This document shows positions 1 to 6,967 of a stretch of DNA of 36,552 nucleotides, piece after piece. Within the stretch, counting starts at the first letter, position 1; each line of letters begins with the position of its first letter. The translations under genes were made by a program, and so were the position numbers. This stretch comes from an uncultured Cocleimonas sp. (GTDB taxonomy: Bacteria > Pseudomonadota > Gammaproteobacteria > Thiotrichales > Thiotrichaceae), in assembly GCF_947495625.1 (NCBI RefSeq), contig NZ_CANLZW010000045.1, positions 1 through 36,552 of the forward strand. Reading direction: 5' to 3'. The notes below the pieces were generated by a model, which was given only the letters and a program-made list of their open reading frames with translations, was not told the DNA's origin and ran no database searches.

Positions 1-46
1 TTAATTGAATGATTTACATCTCCAATTATGGCACTTTGATGCCGCA

Positions 47-970
47 TTAAAGAGGAGGAGACCATCTCATCACCTTTCGGGCACTTTTTACATGGTAATC
101 AGGACAATTTCCTTCAAATAATTCCTTTTTCTCGTTTATCGTCTTCGAGATATGCTCACGGAAAGCGAGTACCCGGGCAGTATGTATTAGGTCCGCATGG
201 AATAATACCCAAAGTCCTAAATTGTGATCTGGATCAGGATCGCTATAGCGTTTTAGCAACGGATCAGCATCGCCCATAAAGCAGGGTAGAAAGGATATGC
301 CTAATCCTTCTCTGATAGCGGAAAGCGTTAATAAGGTGTCATCACTATTGAAATGATGCGTGTGTTCTTCACTGGATTGTTTGGTCCAGGTTTTATGGAA
401 GTTGCAACAATCAACGCCGATCCATTTTGGTTCTTCACTTTTTTCAGCAACACGTTCCAGATATGAACGACCACCATAAATGGCAGATGCTACGGTAACC
501 ATGCTTTTACCTATGAGCGTATCAGTGGGGGAGTTAGTAAGGCGGATTGCAATATCAGCTTCGCGTTGCGATAAACTGAGATCACTGTTGGATACCATGA
601 TATGTAAATCAATCAGTGGGTATGCTTGATTAAAGCTGGCGAACATCGGCATTAATACCGAAGATGCCATATTATTAATTGCAGCTATCCTCAATGAGCC
701 AACCATATTAGCGTCTTTACCCAGTAATGTGGAATCCACACCGAGTACTTGAGTTTCGATACCAATGGCAGTTTCCATCAAGTTCTGACCTGCCACAGTG
801 AGTTCGTAACCACTGGGTTTTCGTTCCAGTAAGCGAGCACCGAGTGTTTCCTCTAACTGTCTAATCCGTCGGGAGACGGTTGAATGCTGTACCCCTAATT
901 GTTGCGCACCACCCGATATGGAGCCTTTTCGACCCACCGCTAAAAAAATTCTTAGGTCGTCCCAGTTCAT
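47..970 (-). CDS. LysR-family transcriptional regulator
   Basis: A 307-aa DNA-binding regulator. The N-terminus carries the LysR winged-helix signature: it opens MNWDDLRIFLAVGRKGSISG and continues with a predicted recognition helix containing HSTVSRRIRQLE. The rest is the usual periplasmic-binding-protein-like effector domain. The ATG at 970 was chosen because LysR proteins typically begin a few residues before the 'DLRxFLAV' helix; ten upstream codons in frame run through palindromic DNA that looks regulatory. The gene is divergent from the methyltransferase-nitrilase operon with a 126-bp gap, the classic arrangement for a LysR protein controlling its neighbour. The last ~20 residues (basic, ending RWSPPL) look unlike a conserved domain and overlap a degenerate copy of the dispersed GGGCACTTTTT element, so the C-terminus may be extended. 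Family assignment is firm; the effector is unknown. Confidence 0.9.
   Translation of the reverse strand: MNWDDLRIFLAVGRKGSISGGAQQLGVQHSTVSRRIRQLEETLGARLLERKPSGYELTVAGQNLMETAIGIETQVLGVDSTLLGKDANMVGSLRIAAINNMASSVLMPMFASFNQAYPLIDLHIMVSNSDLSLSQREADIAIRLTNSPTDTLIGKSMVTVASAIYGGRSYLERVAEKSEEPKWIGVDCCNFHKTWTKQSSEEHTHHFNSDDTLLTLSAIREGLGISFLPCFMGDADPLLKRYSDPDPDHNLGLWVLFHADLIHTARVLAFREHISKTINEKKELFEGNCPDYHVKSARKVMRWSPPL
71..90 (+). repeat. degenerate copy of the dispersed C-run/GGGCAC/T-run element
   Basis: This stretch reads CACCTTTC followed by GGGCACTTTTTA. It resembles the right half of the copy at 15069-15096 but lacks the C run. It lies inside the 3' end of the lysR frame. Resemblance is partial and may be chance. 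Confidence 0.25.
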
Positions 971-971
971 C

Positions 972-1001
972 AACAAATTCCTTGTTGTGCATTTTTGCAC
1001 A
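972..1001. promoter_or_regulatory. two inverted repeats in the lysR/methyltransferase divergent region, candidate LysR boxes
   Basis: Two adjacent dyads are visible. One is AACAA, 5-nt spacer, TTGTT (972-986). The other is TGTGCA, TTTT, TGCACA (986-1001), a perfect 16-bp inverted repeat. They begin 2 bp upstream of the lysR start codon and end 95 bp before the methyltransferase start. LysR proteins typically bind interrupted dyads of about 15 bp (T-N11-A) between divergent genes, so autoregulation plus operon control is inferred. Confidence 0.5.
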
Positions 1002-1096
1002 TTACGTTTCGCTTTTTGGCTAATGCTTTAGTTAACGATGACATCTACCCTGTAAGTATAGCTTTAAAAGAAGCTAACAATAAAAGGAGAGAGAAT

Positions 1097-1966
1097 ATGA
1101 CTAACAATCCACAAAAATTTGATGCAAACCAATATAAGCAAACTACACGAGAACAGTGGAACAGTGCTGCAGAAGCATGGCATCGTTGGAATCCACTATT
1201 ATCAAGATGGCTCGGACCAGCAACAGAATCGATGCTGGATTTGTGCGATGTCACCTCTGGCAGTTGGGTTTTGGATGTTGCAGCAGGAGCAGGTGAGCAG
1301 TCAGTATCCGCAGCCAGAAGAGTAGGTGAGTCTGGCCATGTACTGGCTACAGATATTTCACCTGAAATTCTTAAATACGTTGATATTTCTACAAAACTGG
1401 CTGGTGTAAATCATCTCGTCGATACTTATGCAATGGATGGTGAAGAACTTCATCAGCTTGAAGTTGATCCCTTTGATGTCGTTATTTCACGAGTTGGCCT
1501 TATCTATTTTCCGGATCAGCAAAAAGCTTTAGCGGGAATGAAGCATCAACTGCGCGATGGTGGAAAGGTTGGAGCAATGGTCTATTCAACCGCCGAGACC
1601 AACCCCTTCTTTTCTATTCCAGTATCCATCATTCGTCGTCGTGCAAAACTTCCACCTCCGTTACCAGGACAACCGGGCCCTTTCAGCTTGGGCGGTGAAG
1701 GAGTTCTTGAAAAAACATTTGCTGATGCTGGTTTCAAAAATATACAAATTGAAACCATCAATGCGCCAGTTCGGGTGGCATCAGCTGCTGAATGCTTGCA
1801 GTTTGAACAGGAATCTTTCGGTGCACTTCATCAAATGTTATCAGGTTTATCCGATTCAGAGCAGGATGAAGCATGGCATGAAATTGAAGAAGCACTAGGG
1901 CAGTTTGAAAGTAACGGCCAATTTGAAGGACCCTGTGAAATGCTGGTGGCGGTTGGTACGAAATAA
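1097..1966 (+). CDS. class I SAM-dependent methyltransferase
   Basis: A 289-aa cytoplasmic methyltransferase. Motif I reads VLDVAAGAG (about residues 58-66), followed by an acidic post-motif (ATDIS) and FDVVISRVGLIYFPD as motif II/III, the pattern of UbiE/Methyltransf_11 proteins. The ATG at 1097 follows AAAGGAGAGAG and was preferred over an in-frame start at 995 that lies in the divergent regulatory region. It is the first gene of a four-gene operon, 45 bp before the nitrilase. A methyltransferase beside a nitrilase suggests modification of the nitrile or of its acid product, but the sequence shows no substrate determinant. It could equally be a detoxifying or small-molecule O/N/S-methyltransferase. 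Confidence 0.85.
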   Translation: MTNNPQKFDANQYKQTTREQWNSAAEAWHRWNPLLSRWLGPATESMLDLCDVTSGSWVLDVAAGAGEQSVSAARRVGESGHVLATDISPEILKYVDISTKLAGVNHLVDTYAMDGEELHQLEVDPFDVVISRVGLIYFPDQQKALAGMKHQLRDGGKVGAMVYSTAETNPFFSIPVSIIRRRAKLPPPLPGQPGPFSLGGEGVLEKTFADAGFKNIQIETINAPVRVASAAECLQFEQESFGALHQMLSGLSDSEQDEAWHEIEEALGQFESNGQFEGPCEMLVAVGTK

Positions 1967-2011
1967 TCTACACAACATCCTGACTATTACAAGGATCAGA
2001 AGGAGTTAGAA

Positions 2012-2950
2012 ATGAATAAAATAGCTATAGTTCAACATTCACCTGTTTTTCTGGATAAGCACAAAACGATAGAATTAGCCGTTGCTAAGGTTGAAGAATC
2101 AGCAAGTAATGGCGCGGAGCTTGTGGTATTCACTGAAGCCTTTATACCGGGTTATCCCACATGGATATGGCGACTCAGGCCAGGAGGTGACTGGAACTTG
2201 TCAGAGGAATTGCATCAACACCTATTATCGAATGCTGTAAAGATGGAATCTGATGATTTGGAGCCACTCTACGAGGCGGCTCGAAAACATCATGTCACTA
2301 TCGTCTTTGGCATTGAAGAAAGAGACAGCAAGCTAAGCCAATCAACGCTTTACAACACGGCTCTAATAATTGGTGCGGATGGTACTGTGTTGAACAGGCA
2401 TCGTAAATTAATGCCAACCAACCCAGAACGAATGGTGTGGGGTTTTGGTGATGCATCTGGTTTGAAAGTTGTTGATACGCCTGTTGGACGCATTGGCACC
2501 TTGTTATGCTGGGAAAATTTCATGCCATTGGCGAGATATGCTTTATATGCGCAAGGTGTAGAAGTCTATATCGCGCCAACTTACGATAGCGGTGATGGCT
2601 GGATAGGCACCTTGCAACATATCGCACGTGAAGGTTGTTGCTGGGTCGTGGGATGTGGAAATCTCATGAAAGGCAGCGATATTCCGGATGATTTTCCAGA
2701 AAAAGGTAGCTTATACCCAGATAGTGATGAATGGGTGAATCCTGGAGACTCGATTGTTATTGCACCTGGTGGTGAAATTGTCGCCGGTCCAATGCGCGAA
2801 GAATCCGGCATTCTGTATTGTGATATTGATCGGGAAAAAGTGGGAATAGCCAAAAGAGCACTCGATGTAACTGGGCATTATTCACGCCCCGATATCTTTA
2901 AGCTTCACGTAAATACCAAACCCCAAACACCGGTGGAATTTGAGGATTAA
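2012..2950 (+). CDS. nitrilase (nitrile aminohydrolase)
   Basis: A 312-aa enzyme of the nitrilase superfamily that hydrolyses a C-N triple bond to acid plus ammonia. The Glu-Lys-Cys triad is E42 (in FTEAFIPGYP), K132 (in HRKLMPTNPER) and C166 (in LLCWENFMPLARY), with the second structural glutamate at E139. The CWEN tetrapeptide after the nucleophile and the ERMVWGFGD segment mark true nitrilases rather than amidases or carbamoylases. Length is at the short end for nitrilases. Start: AGAAGGAGTTAG precedes the ATG. It is flanked by a methyltransferase and a GFA protein in one operon probably driven by the LysR. Substrate class (aliphatic, arylacetonitrile, beta-cyanoalanine, cyanide) cannot be decided by eye. 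Confidence 0.92.
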   Translation: MNKIAIVQHSPVFLDKHKTIELAVAKVEESASNGAELVVFTEAFIPGYPTWIWRLRPGGDWNLSEELHQHLLSNAVKMESDDLEPLYEAARKHHVTIVFGIEERDSKLSQSTLYNTALIIGADGTVLNRHRKLMPTNPERMVWGFGDASGLKVVDTPVGRIGTLLCWENFMPLARYALYAQGVEVYIAPTYDSGDGWIGTLQHIAREGCCWVVGCGNLMKGSDIPDDFPEKGSLYPDSDEWVNPGDSIVIAPGGEIVAGPMREESGILYCDIDREKVGIAKRALDVTGHYSRPDIFKLHVNTKPQTPVEFED

Positions 2951-2965
2951 TGAGGAGAAATTATC

Positions 2966-3421
2966 ATGAATAAAGTAACTAACTATAAAGGCGGCTGTTT
3001 TTGTGGCGCTGTTAAATTTACCCTAAAAGGAGATCCAGAAGCAATGGCGTATTGTCATTGCGATTCATGTCGACATTGGTCGGCGGGGCCTGTGAGTGCC
3101 TTTAGCCTATGGAAGCCTGATGCGGTTCAGATCATTCAAGGCAAGGATAATATTGCCTCGTTTGACAAAAATCTTGGTTCAAACAACGAAACTGTAGTGA
3201 GTAAGCGTAAATGGTGCAAAACCTGTGGGGGTCATATCTATACTGAGCACCCAACGATGGCGCTGATTGACGTACCGGCAGTTGTTATTGAGGATTTTTC
3301 ATTCAAGCCAGGATTTCATGTGCACTATCAGGAAACAGTTCACCCGATGACGGATGATTTACCCAAGTTTAAGGATTTGCCGAAGGAAGCTGGAGGCTCT
3401 GGAGTTGAAATAGCGGCATAA
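2966..3421 (+). CDS. GFA/CENP-V-family zinc protein
   Basis: A 151-aa protein of the glutathione-dependent formaldehyde-activating enzyme (GFA) / Mss4-like fold. Zinc ligands typical of the family are visible: C11 and C13 (GGCFCGAV), C30, C32 and C35 (YCHCDSC), C84 and C87 (WCKTCGG). The original GFA accelerates the reaction of glutathione with formaldehyde, but most family members are uncharacterised and may act on other adducts. The start follows TGAGGAGAAATT and lies 15 bp after the nitrilase stop, so the two are almost certainly co-transcribed. A role in handling an aldehyde released from a nitrile is an inference. Note that sarcosine oxidation elsewhere in the window also makes formaldehyde, but nothing links the two loci directly. 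Confidence 0.85.
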   Translation: MNKVTNYKGGCFCGAVKFTLKGDPEAMAYCHCDSCRHWSAGPVSAFSLWKPDAVQIIQGKDNIASFDKNLGSNNETVVSKRKWCKTCGGHIYTEHPTMALIDVPAVVIEDFSFKPGFHVHYQETVHPMTDDLPKFKDLPKEAGGSGVEIAA

Positions 3422-3438
3422 CCGTAGAGAATGCACGA

Positions 3439-3471
3439 TGGAAATATGCCAGTTCAACCGGCATATTTCCA
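3439..3471 (+). other. 12-bp perfect hairpin within the nitrilase operon
   Basis: TGGAAATATGCC and GGCATATTTCCA are perfect complements around a 9-nt loop. The hairpin sits between the GFA stop and the Tat-hydrolase start. No T run follows, so it is more likely an mRNA stability or processing element, or a partial terminator, than a full intrinsic terminator. Confidence 0.7.
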
Positions 3472-3496
3472 ATTAAGTAGCAAAGGAGAATAGTAA

Positions 3497-4582
3497 ATGA
3501 CGCATCTACAATTAACCAGACGCCAGTTCAATAAATGGCTGGCGGCACTAGCGTTAACTGCAGGCACCAAAGTCTATGCTGAAACAGAGCCAGCAAAAAA
3601 TGACACTGAACTTAAATTATTAGTTGCTGCGATTCAAATGGCGCCGAAGCTAGGTGACGTCCAATCAAACCTGAAACAGGCAGAACATTTGATTAGACAA
3701 GCTCAAAAGGAAGGGGCGCAATGGATTGTACTTCCGGAAATGTTTACTTCCGCCATCGCTTTTCATGAGGATATGCTCAAGGCGATTCAACCCCTTGATG
3801 GTCAGACTCTTCAACTGCTGAAAAGCCTTTCAAAAGAGGGTAATTCTGTTATCGGTGGGTCGTTTCTAGCAAGCACAGATAAGGGCGTGTTTAATACCTT
3901 TGTGCTAGTTTTTCCTAATGGAAGCGTTGTCCAACATAACAAAGACTCTCCAACCTATTGGGAGAACTGCTATTACAAAGGAGGTAACGATGATGGGGTG
4001 TTATTGACACCGATTGGCAATGTCGGCTCGGTGCTATGTTGGGAGTTGATCCGTTCGAGAACAGCGAGGCGCCTATTAAATAAGGTTAAATTGGTTGTAG
4101 GTGGTTCGTGCTGGTGGACACTTCCTGAAGATTCCGATATTGATAGCCCTCGTTGGGCAGCAAACCTGAAAATGATCCAAGATGCGCCGTCAAGGATGGC
4201 TCGCATGCTTGGTGTACCTGTAGTACATGGTTCTCATGCGGGTGAGTTTGAAGGTTTTTTTAGTCCAGAGCTACCCGATGTTCCCTATGACTCGTCCTAT
4301 CTTGGAGAAGCAATGATTGTGGATGCGCAAGGTCAAGTTTTAGCTAGCAGGTCGAAAGATCAAGGGGAAGGCGTGGTAATAGCAGAAGTCACAATATCAG
4401 AAAAAGCAGTCCCAACTGAAGCCATTCCGGAAACCTTCTGGATACCCAAAGAAATGCCAGAAGACTGGAAACAATCCTGGGAACGATGGTTTGCAAGTGG
4501 CACTGATTACTACGAGCTAGTGACAGATCCATTTTTGAAAGATGGAATCATCAATGAATACGAGCCGCCTTATCTTCGCTGA
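3497..4582 (+). CDS. Tat-exported carbon-nitrogen hydrolase (nitrilase superfamily)
   Basis: A 361-aa nitrilase-superfamily protein with a twin-arginine signal at the N-terminus: TRRQFNKWLAALALTAG, then a likely cleavage site near VYA-ET (about residue 28). The triad is E81 (LPEMFTS), K149 (HNKDSPTYWEN) and C181 (SVLCWEL). It differs from the cytoplasmic nitrilase two genes upstream: the nucleophile is followed by WEL rather than WEN, which fits an amidase-like branch. Start: CAAAGGAGAATAG precedes the ATG. Export of a folded C-N hydrolase to the periplasm beside a cytoplasmic nitrilase suggests a two-compartment pathway, for example an outer amide/nitrile step and an inner one. The lack of a cytoplasmic cofactor requirement fits periplasmic activity. 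It is the last gene of the operon; the next gene is convergent. Confidence 0.87.
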   Translation: MTHLQLTRRQFNKWLAALALTAGTKVYAETEPAKNDTELKLLVAAIQMAPKLGDVQSNLKQAEHLIRQAQKEGAQWIVLPEMFTSAIAFHEDMLKAIQPLDGQTLQLLKSLSKEGNSVIGGSFLASTDKGVFNTFVLVFPNGSVVQHNKDSPTYWENCYYKGGNDDGVLLTPIGNVGSVLCWELIRSRTARRLLNKVKLVVGGSCWWTLPEDSDIDSPRWAANLKMIQDAPSRMARMLGVPVVHGSHAGEFEGFFSPELPDVPYDSSYLGEAMIVDAQGQVLASRSKDQGEGVVIAEVTISEKAVPTEAIPETFWIPKEMPEDWKQSWERWFASGTDYYELVTDPFLKDGIINEYEPPYLR

Positions 4583-4680
4583 TGTGGTTTAAACATTTAC
4601 AGACTTAGTTACTTTTAATGACTATTTATAAACGAAACGGAGAAATTGGCATTTAACTTTAATTAATAAGTAAAAAGTAA

Positions 4681-5469
4681 TCAATAGGTCGCAATGTAGC
4701 CCATCACAGAAGATATTTTCATCCCAGTATCTTTGAGTTTTTCTAATACGGTTGTTTCCAATTCTTCAGTCGAAATCGTTGCAATAGGGCATGAGACACT
4801 AACCGCCGCAACGCATTGAGAATGTGAATTTACAATAGGAACAGCAATACACTGCAAACCCATCGAGTGTTCTTGCAAGTCCATGGCATAGCCACGCTCT
4901 TTACAGCGTATTAAGTCTTCTTCAAATTCAGTTACGTCTGTGAGCGTGTAAGGCGTGATGGGTTTTAATTTTATATTTTCCAGAATAGCATTCAATGATC
5001 CCTGTTCCAGATTCGACAACAATACTTTGCCGGATGCGGTTGAATAGAGGTCGGTTCGTTTTCCAATAAACGATGAACATTGCAACGCGCCAGGTTGGTG
5101 ATTGACATCCACTTTATCAATATATACCGCTTCGTCGTGATCTAGCACCAGCATGTGAACGGTCTGGTTTAGTTCATTGCTTAATTGCTCCAGATAGATA
5201 TGTCCTCTTTCACGCACATCCAGACGCTGCAAATAAGATTGACCAACTCTTACCAGATTAAGACCAATATCATATTTCCGTGAATCAGAATCTTGCTGCA
5301 AGTATCCGAATTCGGTCAAGGTCTTAATGTGGTGATGTAGCGATGATTTATTTAAATCTAAAGCTTCAGCGATTTCTTTGATTCTAAGTGGACGGTTTGC
5401 CATTCGAATCGTTTCAATAACACTAATTGCTTTGCCAATTGTATTCAATTTTGTATTTTTATCTTCCAT
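4681..5469 (-). CDS. IclR-family transcriptional regulator
   Basis: A 262-aa regulator. The N-terminal winged helix (about residues 8-70) contains IKEIAEALDLNKSSLHHHIK and YLQQDSDSRKYDIG, typical of IclR proteins. The C-terminal GAF-like effector domain includes YSTASGKVLLS, followed by the ERGYAMDLQEHSMGLQCIAVPI segment with its conserved EE/QE-G-C pattern. It is divergent from the TRAP operon across 328 bp. A perfect palindrome lies 5 bp upstream of its start codon, and a near-copy lies in the TRAP leader, so it probably represses itself and controls dctPQM. No convincing Shine-Dalgarno is present, because the palindrome occupies that space. The effector is presumably the TRAP substrate or a metabolite of it. 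Confidence 0.92.
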   Translation of the reverse strand: MEDKNTKLNTIGKAISVIETIRMANRPLRIKEIAEALDLNKSSLHHHIKTLTEFGYLQQDSDSRKYDIGLNLVRVGQSYLQRLDVRERGHIYLEQLSNELNQTVHMLVLDHDEAVYIDKVDVNHQPGALQCSSFIGKRTDLYSTASGKVLLSNLEQGSLNAILENIKLKPITPYTLTDVTEFEEDLIRCKERGYAMDLQEHSMGLQCIAVPIVNSHSQCVAAVSVSCPIATISTEELETTVLEKLKDTGMKISSVMGYIATY

Positions 5470-5473
5470 GGTT

Positions 5474-5490
5474 GTTTCATATTATGAAAT
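5474..5490. promoter_or_regulatory. candidate IclR operator O1
   Basis: GTTTCATATTATGAAAT: TTTCAT and ATGAAA are perfect inverted arms around ATT. It ends 5 bp before the iclR start codon, so binding would block iclR expression. It closely matches the site at 5595-5611 in length, arms and spacing. Confidence 0.65.
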
Positions 5491-5505
5491 GACGTGTGAT
5501 GTCAA

Positions 5506-5518
5506 GAAATTATATTTC
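5506..5518. promoter_or_regulatory. additional inverted half-sites between the two IclR-type operators
   Basis: GAAAT, TAT, ATTTC. It carries the same half-site words in the opposite order to the flanking operators. Its TTTCAT (5515-5520) starts 40 bp from the equivalent TTTCAT of O1, close to four helical turns. It could be an auxiliary half-site or chance in AT-rich DNA. Confidence 0.35.
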
Positions 5519-5536
5519 ATTATTAGAGTTTTTTTA

Positions 5537-5565
5537 TTGACAATTTTTCAATTCAGTTCTACTTT
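5537..5565 (+). promoter_or_regulatory. candidate sigma70 promoter for dctPQM
   Basis: A consensus -35 TTGACA lies at 5537-5542, followed after 17 bp by a weak -10 (TACTTT, 5560-5565). The inferred start near 5572 would put the second IclR-type palindrome just downstream, a repressing position. The -10 is poor, so activation or another hexamer is possible. Confidence 0.4.
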
Positions 5566-5594
5566 AACTTAAACGTTCAATACTAAGCAACGTA

Positions 5595-5611
5595 GTTTCA
5601 TAATACGAAAC
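5595..5611. promoter_or_regulatory. candidate IclR operator O2
   Basis: GTTTCATAATACGAAAC, a 17-bp palindrome with one internal mismatch. It resembles O1 at 5474-5490 and sits about 190 bp upstream of dctP, downstream of the candidate promoter. Confidence 0.6.
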
Positions 5612-5797
5612 AAATAATAAATGACATTGACCAACCACGGGTAGCGTCAAGTCAGGAGAATTTACCTATTTACTGAATATGAGTATTTATAAGAAGTAGA
5701 CGAACTGTTCGGAAACTTCGCATGCATGAAGCATTGAGTGAATAGGAAATTTAGGCGCAACTTGTTTTGAGTTGTCTTTTACTTCAAGGAGAAAGAA

Positions 5798-6781
5798 ATG
5801 AAAATGTTAAAAAAAATGGGTGTCGTGTTAACGGTGGCCCTGCTAACAAGCTTTAATGCTCAGGCAGCTGAAGAGTTAAAGTTTGCTCATGTATATGAGG
5901 TGAGTCACCCATTACACAAAGCCGCTGAAATGGCCGCTGAGAAAATAGAAAAAGCCACGGAAGGCCGCGTTAAGGTCAAGGTATTTCCGGCATCACAATT
6001 AGGTAAAGAAGTTGCAATCAACGAAGGTCTTTCTTTCGGTACTGTTGATGTTATTTATACGGGTGCGAGTTTTGCTGGTGCAGCGTATGGTCCAATTTCC
6101 ATGACTAATTTTCCATTTACATTAAGAGGATTAGAACATTGGAAAAACTATCGAGATAGTGATCTTTTTAAAGAGATTGCAGCAGGTTACGATAAAGCTA
6201 CGAATAATAAGTCGCGTGTCGTTGCACTTAATTATTACGGCGCGAGACATGTTACTTCTAACAAGCCAATTACAAAGCCTGACGACATGAAAAATTTGAA
6301 GATTAGAGTGCCTAATGCACCTGCATTTATTATTTTTCCGAAAGCGACAGGAGCAAATCCTACACCAATGGCATTTGCTGAAGTTTATCTAGCGTTGCAA
6401 CAAGGCGTGGTAGATGCACAGGAAAACCCGCTAACGACGATTAAAGCTAAGCGTTTTTATGAAGTTCAATCTAACATTAACTTAACAAGCCATATCGTAG
6501 ACTCGGTTGTGACTATTGTCTCGGAAAGAGCAATGGGCAAGTTAAGTGATGCCGATCAAAAAGTCGTTATCACTGAGTTAAAAGAAGCAGCTAAATGGAC
6601 GACTGAAGAAATTATCGCTGCGGAACAGACTTTAGTTGATTGGTTTAAGGGCAAAGGTATCACTGTAAATGACGTTGATCGTGCGCCATTTATCACCAAG
6701 GTTACTCCTTTACTTGATGATCCTAGTTTGCCATTTAGTGCTGAAGACTTGAAAAAGTTACAGGCGATTCCTGGTAATTAA
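5798..6781 (+). CDS. dctP: TRAP transporter solute-binding protein DctP
   Basis: A 327-aa periplasmic binding protein. A signal peptide (MKMLKKMGVVLTVALLTSFNAQA, cleaved near residue 23) precedes the mature start EELKFAHVYEVSHPLHKAA. The signature region LKIRVPNAP (the arginine that salt-bridges a carboxylate in most DctP proteins), followed by NPTPMAFAEVYLALQQGVVDAQENP, identifies the DctP family. A strong AAGGAGAAAG precedes the ATG. It heads the operon dctP-dctQ-dctM. The conserved arginine implies an organic-acid ligand, but the exact compound cannot be read. The downstream beta-hydroxyacid dehydrogenase makes a hydroxy acid a reasonable guess. Confidence 0.94.
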   Translation: MKMLKKMGVVLTVALLTSFNAQAAEELKFAHVYEVSHPLHKAAEMAAEKIEKATEGRVKVKVFPASQLGKEVAINEGLSFGTVDVIYTGASFAGAAYGPISMTNFPFTLRGLEHWKNYRDSDLFKEIAAGYDKATNNKSRVVALNYYGARHVTSNKPITKPDDMKNLKIRVPNAPAFIIFPKATGANPTPMAFAEVYLALQQGVVDAQENPLTTIKAKRFYEVQSNINLTSHIVDSVVTIVSERAMGKLSDADQKVVITELKEAAKWTTEEIIAAEQTLVDWFKGKGITVNDVDRAPFITKVTPLLDDPSLPFSAEDLKKLQAIPGN

Positions 6782-6788
6782 TTAAATT

Positions 6789-6948
6789 CCCCCCTTCTTT
6801 TTTATAGAGACCTTTGGCCTTTAGATAGCCCATGCAACGGTGTTTTGAATAAGCTGTTTTAAAACAAGGTCTCTAATACTAGTTCTCTAGTACCAAGACT
6901 CTAGTACCAAGACTCGAGTAAAAAGATTTTGATAAAAAGAAGGGGGGG
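6789..6948 (+). promoter_or_regulatory. dctP-dctQ spacer with pairing ends and a structured core
   Basis: The left end, CCCCCCTTCTTTTTTAT (6789-6805), is complementary to the right end, ATAAAAAGAAGGGGGGG (6932-6948), apart from one-base differences in run length. Inside, TAGAGACCTT (6805-6814) pairs perfectly with AAGGTCTCTA (6866-6875), sharing its first base with the end of the outer arm, and GTTTTAAAAC (6856-6865) is a palindrome. The right end is the only G-rich, Shine-Dalgarno-like stretch before dctQ. Closing the outer stem would bury it. This could set the lower dctQM:dctP ratio that TRAP operons need, or respond to a signal. Confidence 0.55.
6873..6928 (+). repeat. four degenerate 14-bp tandem repeats
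   Basis: Units at 6887-6900 and 6901-6914 are identical (CTAGTACCAAGACT). The flanking units 6873-6886 and 6915-6928 are diverged relatives in the same phase. They lie inside the dctP-dctQ spacer structure. Confidence 0.6.
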
Positions 6949-6967
6949 TATTAATACAACTATAATT

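Noticed and set aside
995-1096. Upstream extension of the methyltransferase to 995
   Set aside because: It passes through the divergent regulatory region; the ATG at 1097 has a good GGAGAG site and gives the normal family N-terminus.
4583-4680. TTACTTTT/AAAAGTAA arms between the Tat hydrolase and iclR as a terminator
   Set aside because: The arms are about 55 bp apart in AT-rich DNA, too weak to call.
6929-6967. TTG start for dctQ at 6929
   Set aside because: It has no upstream purine-rich site and would translate the G-rich pairing arm as RRGG; the ATG at 6968 gives a normal DctQ start.
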